This document shows, one piece after another, positions 16,186 to 23,698 of a DNA stretch of 43,153 nt (position 1 is the first letter of the stretch; the number at the start of each line of letters is the position of its first letter). The notes beneath the pieces were generated by a model. It was not told where the DNA came from and made no database searches. It saw nothing but the letters and a program-made list of their open reading frames with translations. A program made the position numbers and the translations under genes. The DNA comes from Ignavibacteriota bacterium. GTDB lineage: Bacteria; Bacteroidota; Ignavibacteria; UBA10030; UBA6906. The DNA lies in assembly GCA_003158475.1 (NCBI GenBank), contig PMJR01000039.1, positions 1 to 43,153 on the forward strand, given 5' to 3'.

Positions 16186-18636
16186 ATGAAAACACTTGAT
16201 CTGGGCGGAGCGTGGAAATTCAGGGGACTTAAGAAGAACGGCTCGCCGGGCGCCCGTCCGAGGAAAGCCCTCCGTTGGCTTGATGCGTCTGTGCCGGGGA
16301 CCGTCCATACCGATCTCATGGCATGCGGCCTCATCCCCGACCCTTTCTACAGGATGCAGGAAAACGATGTGCAATGGGTCGACGGTGTGGCATGGGAGTA
16401 CCGGAAGGAGTTCACCGTTTCCCGCGCCTTCCTCGAAGAGCGGTCGATCGACCTTGTGGCGGGCGGTCTCGACACGTATGCGACGATCCGGTGCAACGGC
16501 CGCATCGTCGGATCGACCGCGGATATGTTCGTCGAGCACCGTTTCCCGCTCAAACGCTTTTTGCGTGAGGGAAGGAATGTCCTCGGCGTGCTCTTCGATT
16601 CCCCCGTCATCCGCGCGAAACGACTCGAAAAGGAAAACGGCCGGCTCCGCGTCGCTCTTGAACCGCATCGCGTCTATGCCCGGAAGGCACAGTACTCATT
16701 TGGCTGGGACTGGGGGCCGAAGCTCACAACTTCGGGGATCTGGCGGGCTATCTCCCTCGAAGCCTATTCCGGAGGCCGTCTCGTGGATCCGTCGGCGAAA
16801 ATTGTCTCCGTGACGGGGGAGTGGGCTGTCGTCCGGTTTTCGGCGAGTGTCCGTCCTCCGGGCCGGCGTCCCCTCTCGCTTCGCCTCTCCCTCGGCGGCC
16901 CCGACCGTGCGGCCGAGTACACGCAGGAGGTGCGCAAGGGAGAAGCAGAACTCACGGTCCGCGTTCCGGATCCCCATCTCTGGTGGCCGAGCGGTCAAGG
17001 TGAACAGCCCCTCTACACGGCGGTCTTCACGCTCGTTGCGGGGGAGGAAGTTCTCGACGAGCGGCAGGTCAGGTTCGGCATCCGGAGCGTCCGGCTCCTC
17101 GAGAACAGGGACGCCGGGGGAAAGTCGTTCATCGTGGAAGTGAACGGCCGCAAGATCTTCTGCAAGGGGGCGGACTGGATACCCGCCGACAGTTTCATCC
17201 CGCGGATCGCGCCGTCGACATACGACCGCCTCCTCCGGATGGCGAGGGATGCCCACATGAACATGCTCCGTGTGTGGGGGGGAGGGTTCTACGAACAGGA
17301 CATCTTCTATGACCTGTGCGACCGGCTCGGCCTCATGGTATGGCAGGATTTCATGTTCGCGTGCGGTGAGTACCCGGAAGATCCCTGGTTCCTCCGCCAG
17401 GTACGCGACGAAGCGGAGAAGGCCGTCGCGCGGCTCCGGAATCATCCGAGCATCGTCCTCTGGTGCGGCAACAACGAGTGCGAGTGGATCTTCTGCACCG
17501 GGAATCCCGGGAAGACCCCCGACGATATGATGGGTGCGAAGATATTCCGGGAGATCCTCCCCTCCGTGGTCGGGAAACTCGACGGCATGCGTCCCTACTG
17601 GAGGAGTTCCCCGTTCGGCGAGGGATTCCCGAATGACGAATCAAACGGGAACCATCACCAGTGGAATGTCTGGAGCCTCTGGAAGGACTATCCGGAGTAC
17701 GAAAAGGATAATGCCAGGTTTGTCACCGAGTTCGGTTTTCAGGGGCCGGCCAATCTGGCGACACTTCGGGAAGTGACACTCCCCCGGGACAGGGACCCTC
17801 AGAGCGAGGTGCTCGAACACCACAACAAGCAGGTGGAGGGGACGGAAAGGCTCATCCGATTTATCGCGTCACACCACCGTCTGCCGGAGACGCTTGAGGA
17901 TTTCGTCATGAAGGGGCAACTGGTGCAGGGGGAGGCGCTCAAATGTGCAGCCGAGCACTGGCGAAGGCGGAAATACGGAACCGCAGGTGTCCTCTTCTGG
18001 CAGTTGAACGATTGCTGGCCCGTCAATAGCTGGTCGGTGATCGACAGCCAGCTCCGGCCCAAGGCCGCGTACTATTTCGCGCGCCGGTTCTTCTCTCCCG
18101 TGCTTGTGAGTATCAGGCGGACCGTTGCCGGCCTGGAAGTCTGGGTCACCAGCGACCTCCCTGTCCCCCTCCGGGGAACGCTCGAGGTTTCTCTCGTCTC
18201 GTTCGGGGGAAAGACTGTCCTGAAGGAGAAGGATCTCCTCCGTATGAAGTCCGACGCATCTGCCAGGGTCCGGACGGTGAAGTGGGAGATTCTCCGCGCG
18301 TATGACCTGCGGCAGTACTACCTGCTTGTCCGTTTCGCGGCGGAGAACGGGTTGCTGAGCGAGAACAGGCACTACTTTGTGGAGCCGAAACACATTGATC
18401 TTCCGGATCCCGGGCTCTCCTGGTCGGTTGCACGGACCGGGGGGATGTCGTATGCGGTCACGCTCCGGGCGAAGAAGCTTGCGCGTGATGTCTGTCTGGA
18501 GGTGGAGGGGGCGGACGTGGAGTTCGATGACAATCTGTTCGATATCGACGGCGGCTCGACGAAGACCGTTTACTGCAGGTCGGAAATTTCCCCCTGGCTC
18601 TTGAGGAGAAGACTGATCGTCCGCTCTCTCCGCTGA
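16186..18636 (+). CDS. GH2 beta-mannosidase
   Basis: This 816-residue enzyme has no signal peptide and so acts in the cytoplasm. It removes terminal beta-linked mannose from short mannosides. An N-terminal jelly-roll starts LGGAWKFRG, with EYRKEFTV further on. The barrel carries CKGADWIPADSFIPR, then LRVWGGGFYEQDIFYDLCD and VWQDFMFACGEYP, which are typical of bacterial and lysosomal beta-mannosidases. The acid/base is Glu431 in WCGNNE and the nucleophile is Glu515 in VTEFGFQG; both residues are present. The length is normal for the family. The gene starts 4 bp after the surface protein and is the last of the operon; its stop is 7 bp from that of the convergent GH130 gene. Together these two genes give the best clue to the operon's substrate. 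Confidence 0.94.
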   Translation: MKTLDLGGAWKFRGLKKNGSPGARPRKALRWLDASVPGTVHTDLMACGLIPDPFYRMQENDVQWVDGVAWEYRKEFTVSRAFLEERSIDLVAGGLDTYATIRCNGRIVGSTADMFVEHRFPLKRFLREGRNVLGVLFDSPVIRAKRLEKENGRLRVALEPHRVYARKAQYSFGWDWGPKLTTSGIWRAISLEAYSGGRLVDPSAKIVSVTGEWAVVRFSASVRPPGRRPLSLRLSLGGPDRAAEYTQEVRKGEAELTVRVPDPHLWWPSGQGEQPLYTAVFTLVAGEEVLDERQVRFGIRSVRLLENRDAGGKSFIVEVNGRKIFCKGADWIPADSFIPRIAPSTYDRLLRMARDAHMNMLRVWGGGFYEQDIFYDLCDRLGLMVWQDFMFACGEYPEDPWFLRQVRDEAEKAVARLRNHPSIVLWCGNNECEWIFCTGNPGKTPDDMMGAKIFREILPSVVGKLDGMRPYWRSSPFGEGFPNDESNGNHHQWNVWSLWKDYPEYEKDNARFVTEFGFQGPANLATLREVTLPRDRDPQSEVLEHHNKQVEGTERLIRFIASHHRLPETLEDFVMKGQLVQGEALKCAAEHWRRRKYGTAGVLFWQLNDCWPVNSWSVIDSQLRPKAAYYFARRFFSPVLVSIRRTVAGLEVWVTSDLPVPLRGTLEVSLVSFGGKTVLKEKDLLRMKSDASARVRTVKWEILRAYDLRQYYLLVRFAAENGLLSENRHYFVEPKHIDLPDPGLSWSVARTGGMSYAVTLRAKKLARDVCLEVEGADVEFDDNLFDIDGGSTKTVYCRSEISPWLLRRRLIVRSLR

Positions 18637-18643
18637 ACGTCCT

Positions 18644-19699
18644 TCAACGCTCTCCGGCGTAGCGGGCGATCTCATCGGCGGCGATCATCGCGCCGCTGAC
18701 CACGCTGTCGGCCCCCGCATAGGGGAGGTACAGGTCATTCTTGTAGAAATAGCAGCCGCAGCCAAAGACAACGTTGTTCACGCCGAGGTCTGCATCTCCC
18801 TGCGTCTCCGACGGTGTTTCGGGGCTCATCAGAGGCTCGTCCCTCCGTGTAATGAACCCCTTCACCCGGGGGTCGCCGATCGCGATCGCGAGTTCGTACA
18901 CACGCGTTCCGTCGACTTTCCTGTTCCCGTTGTGATAGATGATGAGGTAGCGGCCGTCCGGGAGGAGCAGGGGCGGCGGCCCTCCTCCGGTCCATGTGTC
19001 CGCATAAAGCGGGTTCCTCAGCGGCTTCATCAGCAGCCCGCGTGTCTTCCAGGGACCGAGAACGTCGTTGCTTTCCGCCCAGTGAATCGACATCCGGCCC
19101 GCCCCTTCCATCGGCCTGTGGAACATTATGAATTTGCCGTCGATCTTTCCGGGGAACAGCATGGCGTTCTTGTTGTCGATGCCGTTGAAATCCCCTTTCA
19201 GCAGCCCGTGCTTTTCCCACCGGAGGAAATCCCGGGTGCTGGCCACCGCGATCCGGACGCGGTTGTTGGGCTTGCCGGAGTGATACGCCGTGTAGAATGC
19301 GTAAAATCTATCCCCCGCCCGGGTGATCCGGGCGTCCTCGACCCCGAGGTCCTCGTATGGCTGGTCGGGAAGGATGACAGGCTTGTCGTGCCTTGCCAGC
19401 AGATCGAGTCTGGGGCTGAGGACCGCCAGTCCCATCGACGACCGGGTATGGTCGTAGTCTTCCGTCCGGGCGCCCTGTGCCCGGTAGAGGAGAAAGCAGA
19501 GTCCTTCCTGCTCCATCAGCAGGTTTTTTACCGGTCCATCGAACGGGAGGGACGGCACGATGGCCTTGATCAGGGGGCGCTCATCGACGAACGCGCAGGC
19601 GGGATTGAATGCGACCCGGTTTTCCCAGGGATGATCCAGGATCCGTCTCAGAATCGGGTTCCCGCCGTGCAGCCGCTGGACGCGGGGGGTTGAGGTCAT
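18644..19699 (-). CDS. GH130 beta-mannoside phosphorylase/hydrolase
   Basis: This 351-residue protein is a five-bladed propeller enzyme of family GH130, which attacks beta-1,2- or beta-1,4-mannosidic bonds, often with phosphate to give mannose-1-phosphate. Family marks are GGNPIL, FNPACAFVDE, LGVEDARITR (catalytic Asp region), NKNAMLFPGKIDGKFIMFHRP and WTGGGPPPLLLPDGRYLIIYH. The absence of a signal peptide indicates the cytoplasm. An AAGGA ribosome site lies 8 bases upstream of the ATG. It converges on the GH2 gene and probably has its own promoter in the 160-bp gap shared with the methyltransferase gene. Whether it is a phosphorylase or one of the hydrolytic members depends on phosphate-binding residues that I cannot align by eye. 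Confidence 0.92.
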   Translation of the reverse strand: MTSTPRVQRLHGGNPILRRILDHPWENRVAFNPACAFVDERPLIKAIVPSLPFDGPVKNLLMEQEGLCFLLYRAQGARTEDYDHTRSSMGLAVLSPRLDLLARHDKPVILPDQPYEDLGVEDARITRAGDRFYAFYTAYHSGKPNNRVRIAVASTRDFLRWEKHGLLKGDFNGIDNKNAMLFPGKIDGKFIMFHRPMEGAGRMSIHWAESNDVLGPWKTRGLLMKPLRNPLYADTWTGGGPPPLLLPDGRYLIIYHNGNRKVDGTRVYELAIAIGDPRVKGFITRRDEPLMSPETPSETQGDADLGVNNVVFGCGCYFYKNDLYLPYAGADSVVSGAMIAADEIARYAGER

Positions 19700-19859
19700 A
19701 GGGTAAGTCCTTTCTGCCCTGCACGTTACGCGAAATCAGCCAAAGAATCAATCATTGCCATCTCATCCTCACCAGTTCTGTGTTGATTTTGAAAGCGTAT
19801 GTCCATTCATTTTGCGTATGAGCCCCCTCACTGTGATACTCTGATATCCAGGTTTCCGC
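19700..19859. promoter_or_regulatory. Divergent promoter region between GH130 and methyltransferase genes
   Basis: This AT-richer 160-bp gap separates divergent genes and so should hold both promoters. I see no convincing -35/-10 pair. A direct repeat GCGTATG occurs at 19795-19801 and 19814-19820, 19 bp apart. The second copy lies in a CCATTCATTTTGCGTATGA context that resembles a segment ahead of the sigma-factor gene (22280-22293). Confidence 0.4.
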
Positions 19860-20870
19860 ATGCCGCCTGAGATGCCCCCACTCACCCGCGAACAAATCCG
19901 CGACACTGCCTACGCGTTCCAGGAGAGCCGCATCCTCCTCACAGCGCACGAACTCGGACTCTTCACGGCGCTCGGAAACGGCCGGCACACTTCTGCCGCC
20001 GTTGCCTCCATCCTCGGCACGGACCACCGCGCCACGGACCGGTTGATGAATGCGCTCTGTGCGATGGGCCTTCTTACAAAAGAAAACGGCAGGTTCTCGA
20101 ATTCTCCGGCCGCCGCGCAGTATCTTGTGCGGGAGAGCCCGGGGTACCTCGGCGGCTTGATGCACACCGTCAACCTGTGGAACACATGGACGACGCTTAC
20201 GGAGGCGGTGCGCAGAGGGACCAGCGTCCGCCTTCGCAACGTCGACCAGAAAGAGGATCAATGGCGTTCGGCGTTCATCGCCGCAATGCACGACCGGGCG
20301 GTCCGCCAGGCACCTGTGGTAGTCGGACAGATCGACCTCTCGAATGTCACCCGGGTTCTCGACGTCGGAGGAGGCTCGGGGGCCTATGCCATGGCGTTCG
20401 TGCGGGCCAGGGCCGGCATCAGCGCGACGGTATTCGATCTCCCGGAAGTGGTTCCATTGACGAGGACGTACATCGAGAATGAAGGCCTTTCGCAAAGCGT
20501 CACCACCGTCCCCGGCGACTACCTGAAGGACGGTCTCGGAGCGGACTTCGACCTCGTGTTTCTCTCCGCCATCGTACACAGCAACTCCCCAGGAGAGAAC
20601 TCTGAACTGATTCTCAAGTGCGCGCGTGCGCTCCGTCCCGGCGGATGCGTTGTAGTTCAGGACTTCATCATGGACGAGGAGCGGCTGACCCCCTCGCACG
20701 GCGCGCTCTTCGCCCTCAACATGCTCGTCGGGACTGAATCCGGGGATACGTACACCGAGGCCGAAGTGTCGGGATGGATGACGGCGGCCGGGCTCTCGGG
20801 TGTCTCACGGCAGGGAACACCCTTCGGTACGTCTCAAATCGCCGGCCGTCTGATATCGGTCCGGCCATGA
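19860..20870 (+). CDS. SAM-dependent O-methyltransferase (COMT-like)
   Basis: This 336-residue protein is a class I methyltransferase of the two-domain plant-COMT/hydroxyneurosporene type. The N-terminal winged-helix dimerisation domain (about 10-100) reads ILLTAHELGLFTALG then ATDRLMNALCAMGLL. The SAM-binding motif I is VLDVGGGSGAYAMAF (about 163), followed by motif II-like FDLPEVVPL, a GDYLKD segment and DLVFLSAIVHS. A C-terminal LRPGGCVVVQDFIMDEERLTP completes the fold. The substrate is usually a small hydroxylated metabolite; none can be inferred here. Its stop overlaps the start of a small membrane protein gene (ATGA), so the two are probably co-translated. Confidence 0.88.
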   Translation: MPPEMPPLTREQIRDTAYAFQESRILLTAHELGLFTALGNGRHTSAAVASILGTDHRATDRLMNALCAMGLLTKENGRFSNSPAAAQYLVRESPGYLGGLMHTVNLWNTWTTLTEAVRRGTSVRLRNVDQKEDQWRSAFIAAMHDRAVRQAPVVVGQIDLSNVTRVLDVGGGSGAYAMAFVRARAGISATVFDLPEVVPLTRTYIENEGLSQSVTTVPGDYLKDGLGADFDLVFLSAIVHSNSPGENSELILKCARALRPGGCVVVQDFIMDEERLTPSHGALFALNMLVGTESGDTYTEAEVSGWMTAAGLSGVSRQGTPFGTSQIAGRLISVRP

Positions 20871-21283
20871 ACTCAGGTGTCGAATCGCTCTTCCCGCTGG
20901 CTCTGGGGATTATCTTCCTCCTCCTCCTCACCGGCGCGCTTTTTACATCCGCGATCCCGGTTGTGGTCCTGGTCACGGGGGTTCTCTATTTTGCTGGAGG
21001 CATCCTCTTTGGCCGGTCACAGGTGCGCGCCCCCTGGGGGACGGGCATTGCCCTCCTCGCCCCGTTCCTCCTCACGTCGGTGTTCCTTGTCGTGAAGTTC
21101 GGCTCTCCCTTCCTGATGTTCCCGGTGCTGGCTGCGGGAGGGGTCGCCGCGGGGATCGCCGTACGAAGACGGATTCCGGCAGGGGCGGCGCCGTTTATGC
21201 TGGCGGCACTTTGGATCGGGTTTGTCGTAGTCATGGCCCTTCTCGTCGCCCCTGGTCTGTTCGATCGTCTAAAGCTCACCTGA
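20867..21283 (+). CDS. Small multi-pass membrane protein, unknown function
   Basis: The 138-residue protein is almost wholly hydrophobic, with about five membrane helices (for example LGIIFLLLLTGALF, IPVVVLVTGVLYFAGGILF, LLAPFLLTSVFLVV, AALWIGFVVVMALLVAPGLF). The start is ATG 20867, overlapping the methyltransferase stop as ATGA; an upstream GTG reading would run through the methyltransferase gene. I do not recognise the family. Coupling to the methyltransferase suggests a shared lipid- or membrane-related role, but this is guesswork. Confidence 0.7.
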   Translation: MNSGVESLFPLALGIIFLLLLTGALFTSAIPVVVLVTGVLYFAGGILFGRSQVRAPWGTGIALLAPFLLTSVFLVVKFGSPFLMFPVLAAGGVAAGIAVRRRIPAGAAPFMLAALWIGFVVVMALLVAPGLFDRLKLT

Positions 21284-21296
21284 AAAAGGACACTGA

Positions 21297-21689
21297 ATGG
21301 AAGAAATACAGATACGAACAAGCGAACAGGGGTGGTTCACACAGCTTGCCCAGGCCTACAAACAGAAGACTCCCGTCTTTCTCGTCGATGATGCGAAAGT
21401 GGGGATCGACCCTGCGGTCGAATCTCTCGCCGCGATGGGACTGAAAGCGAAACTCACGCCGAGGGAATGGTCGGCGGTCACTGTCGCGGTGGGCCTGAGC
21501 GCAGCCGGGGCCGCCATGGTCATTCTCGCATTTCTGGATCCGGAACCCACAAGCAAACTCGGACTTCTTGTCGGCGGCGGTGCGGTATGTGTGCTGACCG
21601 GTGGATTGACGGCCGTGAGGATTCTGACGAAGATGCGCCCTCCGAATGTTCAGATCGGTCCGGGGGGGATGAAAATATTCTGGACATAG
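21297..21689 (+). CDS. Small hypothetical membrane protein
   Basis: This is a 130-residue protein with a good ribosome site (AAAAAGGA, 6 bases before the ATG). The N-terminal half is soluble (WFTQLAQAYKQKTPVFLVDDAKVGID). Two membrane helices follow (VTVAVGLSAAGAAMVILAFL and LGLLVGGGAVCVLTGGLTAV), then a short tail rich in Pro and Gly. It lies 13 bp after the previous gene and is probably in the same unit. No family recognised. Confidence 0.65.
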   Translation: MEEIQIRTSEQGWFTQLAQAYKQKTPVFLVDDAKVGIDPAVESLAAMGLKAKLTPREWSAVTVAVGLSAAGAAMVILAFLDPEPTSKLGLLVGGGAVCVLTGGLTAVRILTKMRPPNVQIGPGGMKIFWT

Positions 21690-21721
21690 AGGGGTAACTA
21701 CTATGCCTCTCTGAAGCGTGG

Positions 21722-22222
21722 CTAGCCGGCCTTCATTGTATGCCCGGCCCGCTCCACTGCACGCCGGGTCGCTTCGAGGATTTCCGGTTTCGGGTTGTGC
21801 GGATGGAGGGGGACTTCCGGAACATCCTTCAACTGCCGGAGGAGCGATTCCGCCTCCTCCCCCGCGAGTTGCTCGCAGACCTGGTACATTCCCCCCTCCT
21901 GTTCTTCCAGTGCGTTGTGGACCTGGAGTATCGCCCTGACCGTGTTGATGACTGATCCGTCCGGCGGGGGCACCATCAGCGCGGTGAGCGCGCCGTGGTC
22001 CATGCGTATCCGTTCCGCGATGGCCAGGGGTCTCCCTCCCTGGAGTCTGAGCGCCGCCGGGAGGAGGACGGTCTCTTCCATGCGGATATGGTGGAGAAGT
22101 CCTGACCGGAACTGCGCGTACGCAATCGTGTCGATGTTGTTCCGGTCGGCTGCGGCCTTCCTGAACAACTCATCCAGACGGTCGTGGTCTTCGGCGAGAT
22201 ACCTGTAAATCGGCCCCTGCAT
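21722..22222 (-). CDS. Hemerythrin HHE-domain protein
   Basis: This 166-residue protein has the histidine/acid pattern of the hemerythrin fold, a four-helix bundle holding a di-iron site: an early LAEDHDRLDELF, then LLHHIRMEETVLLP, then RMDHGALTAL and finally QVHNALEEQEGGMYQ. Such proteins sense or scavenge oxygen or nitric oxide or help repair iron centres. The last 30 residues are an extra tail. It is cytoplasmic, with no signal peptide. A GAGGGG ribosome site precedes the ATG. It is transcribed away from the ECF sigma gene, with 93 bp between their starts, so the two may share regulation. Confidence 0.88.
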   Translation of the reverse strand: MQGPIYRYLAEDHDRLDELFRKAAADRNNIDTIAYAQFRSGLLHHIRMEETVLLPAALRLQGGRPLAIAERIRMDHGALTALMVPPPDGSVINTVRAILQVHNALEEQEGGMYQVCEQLAGEEAESLLRQLKDVPEVPLHPHNPKPEILEATRRAVERAGHTMKAG

Positions 22223-22315
22223 GATCCCCTCATTTTGAATGAATCTACGATTATTCCGGTTTCAGCACAATATTCCCCTCCATTCTGCGTATCATAGTGT
22301 AAATCGGATCAATCA
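22223..22315. promoter_or_regulatory. Divergent promoter region between hemerythrin and ECF sigma genes
   Basis: This 93-bp AT-rich gap between divergent starts must contain promoters for both genes. A CCATTCTGCGTATCA segment (22280-22294) resembles one ahead of the methyltransferase gene. No standard promoter pair is evident. Confidence 0.4.
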
Positions 22316-22921
22316 ATGGAAGCTGGGGAAGCTGGGGAGGCTGGAGCGGAAGTCAGTGTGGAAGTCAGGGCTGGGGGTCTCGTACGGGACACGCAGATCG
22401 CGCGGGCCGCTGCCGGCGAAAGGGGGAGGCTGTTTGCCTTCATCCGGCGGCGCGTCGCGAGCGACAGCCAGGCCGAAGACATACTCCAGGACGTCTTCTA
22501 CCAGCTCCTGACGAGCTACAGCGTCACCGAACCGCTCGAGCAGATGACCGGCTGGCTCTTCACCGTCGCCCGCAATAAGATCATCGACTGGTACAGGAAG
22601 CGGCGTCCGCGGGACCGGGCTCTTGACGAGGTGCTCGACGGCGGTCCGGTGACTCTGGCGGAGACGCTCCCTGCGGCGGTGGAAGGACCTGACACAGGGT
22701 ACGACAGGGAGGTCATTGCAGAGGAGCTTACGGAAGCTCTGGAAGAGCTCCCCGAGAAGCAGAGGCAGGTCTTCATCATGCACGAGATCGAAGGGAAGAG
22801 CTTCAACGAGATCCGTGAGGTCACGGGGGACCCGCTCAACACGCTTCTCTCGCGCAAGCGCTATGCCGTGCAATTCCTCCGCAGGCGGCTCGAAGACCTC
22901 TACCGCGAGATTGCAGATTGA
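22316..22921 (+). CDS. ECF-type sigma-70 family RNA polymerase sigma factor
   Basis: This 201-residue protein has sigma region 2 at about 35-98 (DSQAEDILQDVFYQLLTSY, GWLFTVARNKIIDWYRKRRPR) and region 4 at about 138-193 (LEELPEKQRQVFIMHEIEGKSFNEI, then TLLSRKRYAVQFLRRRL). It redirects RNA polymerase to a small regulon, normally in response to envelope or stress signals. The start is unsure: the first 25 residues (EAGEAGEAG) come from a 9-bp DNA repeat, have no good ribosome site and are not part of the usual fold. No anti-sigma gene follows; the next gene is a small two-helix membrane protein. Confidence 0.9.
   Translation: MEAGEAGEAGAEVSVEVRAGGLVRDTQIARAAAGERGRLFAFIRRRVASDSQAEDILQDVFYQLLTSYSVTEPLEQMTGWLFTVARNKIIDWYRKRRPRDRALDEVLDGGPVTLAETLPAAVEGPDTGYDREVIAEELTEALEELPEKQRQVFIMHEIEGKSFNEIREVTGDPLNTLLSRKRYAVQFLRRRLEDLYREIAD
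22318..22344 (+). repeat. Three 9-bp direct repeats at the start of the sigma gene
   Basis: Three near-identical units (GGAAGCTGG, GGAAGCTGG, GGAGGCTGG) directly follow the ATG and encode the EAG triplets. Copy-number change would alter the N-terminus in frame. Alternatively the repeat lies upstream of a later true start. Confidence 0.6.
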
Positions 22922-22939
22922 GGGATCCGGAACTCGCAT

Positions 22940-22955
22940 GCCGGCTCTTTCCGGC
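22940..22955 (+). other. Short hairpin after the sigma factor gene
   Basis: GCCGG and CCGGC arms flank a six-base CTCTTT loop 18 bases past the sigma stop. There is no strong T run after it, so it may be an mRNA stability element or a weak attenuator rather than a terminator. Confidence 0.35.
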
Positions 22956-23008
22956 CTGACGTTTCGAAATGACGCGACAAGACAATTCACACTGGGAAAG
23001 GAAGCGAC

Positions 23009-23359
23009 ATGAAAGCATGGTGGGTGGGAAAAGCGATTCTCTTCGTCGGTCTTGCGGCACTGGCGGTGGTGGTGTTCGGCGGTGTCGTCATGTTTCTCTG
23101 GAATGCCACGGTCCCCGACCTGTTTCACGGCCCGTCGATCACGTTCGTTCAGTCGGTCGCGCTCCTGCTTCTTGCGCACATACTTCTTCGCGGGTGGACC
23201 CCCTGGCGCTACGGGCACGGCTGGCGAAGGGAACGCTGGAGACGCCACTTTGAGAAGAAACTCTCTACAATGACGCCGGAGGAGCGTGAGAAATTCCACG
23301 CCGGGTGGCACAGGGGGTGCGGATGTGAACCGGAACCCGGTGCGAAGGTGAATCCGTGA
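23009..23359 (+). CDS. Small two-helix membrane protein next to ECF sigma factor
   Basis: This 116-residue protein has a strong ribosome site (AAAGGAAG, 4 bases before the ATG). Two membrane helices (AILFVGLAALAVVVFGGVVMFLW and FVQSVALLLLAHILL) are followed by a Trp/Arg-rich cytoplasmic segment (WRYGHGWRRERWRRHF) and a TMTPEEREKFHAGW stretch. The C-terminus holds a GCGCEP pair of cysteines. From memory, similar proteins often follow ECF sigma genes in Bacteroidota-like genomes. It could be the membrane sensor or anchor for the sigma factor, although it has no recognisable anti-sigma zinc motif. Confidence 0.75.
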   Translation: MKAWWVGKAILFVGLAALAVVVFGGVVMFLWNATVPDLFHGPSITFVQSVALLLLAHILLRGWTPWRYGHGWRRERWRRHFEKKLSTMTPEEREKFHAGWHRGCGCEPEPGAKVNP

Positions 23360-23688
23360 TCGAAGAGACACTCAAAAAGATAGAATCCCGCATCAGGTCC
23401 GCCGAAGCGATAGCCGGGAAGAACAAGAGCGAGCTCCTGACGCTTGTCTCGACGCTGAAGTCGGAGATCACGGACCTCTCGAAGACCCGGGCAGAGCACG
23501 CCGAAAGCATCACCGGTTTCATCGACCGCTCGACGCATGAGGCCACGCGCCGGGAGAAAAATCCCGAGTTGCTCAGGTTGTCGCTGGCCGGGCTTGCGGA
23601 ATCGGTGAAAGGGTTCGAGGCGTCCCACCCGAAGCTCGTGTCACAGATCAACTATGTCTGCACGGTGCTTGCGAACGAAGGAATCTGA
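23356..23688 (+). CDS. DUF4404-like small helical protein
   Basis: This 110-residue soluble helical protein has a GTG start that overlaps the previous stop (GTGA). It begins MIEETLKKIESRIRSAE, has charged heptad-like helices (LLTLVSTLKSEITDLSKTRAEHAESITGF) and ends ASHPKLVSQINYVCTVLANEGI. The length and pattern fit the uncharacterised DUF4404 family as I remember it. Function unknown; translational coupling suggests it works with the membrane protein and perhaps the sigma factor. Confidence 0.65.
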   Translation: MIEETLKKIESRIRSAEAIAGKNKSELLTLVSTLKSEITDLSKTRAEHAESITGFIDRSTHEATRREKNPELLRLSLAGLAESVKGFEASHPKLVSQINYVCTVLANEGI

Positions 23689-23698
23689 GCTGCTCAGA
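23684..23698. other. Perfect inverted repeat spanning two convergent stop codons
   Basis: TCTGAGC, a single T, then GCTCAGA. It contains the stop of the DUF4404-like gene and the stop of the chromate transporter gene on the other strand. As RNA it would give a 6-bp stem with a 3-base loop in either direction. Without a T run, it is at best a weak two-way terminator. Confidence 0.4.

Noticed and set aside
1-19699. SusC/SusD-type outer-membrane importer
   Set aside because: No TonB-dependent receptor or SusD-like lipoprotein pattern was found; the barrel at 2367 is of the PorV type.
21688-21710. Possible terminator hairpin (AGAGG/CCTCT) between the small membrane protein and hemerythrin genes
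   Set aside because: Only five base pairs with a 13-base loop and no T run; an alternative CATAG/CTATG pairing is as good, so neither is convincing.
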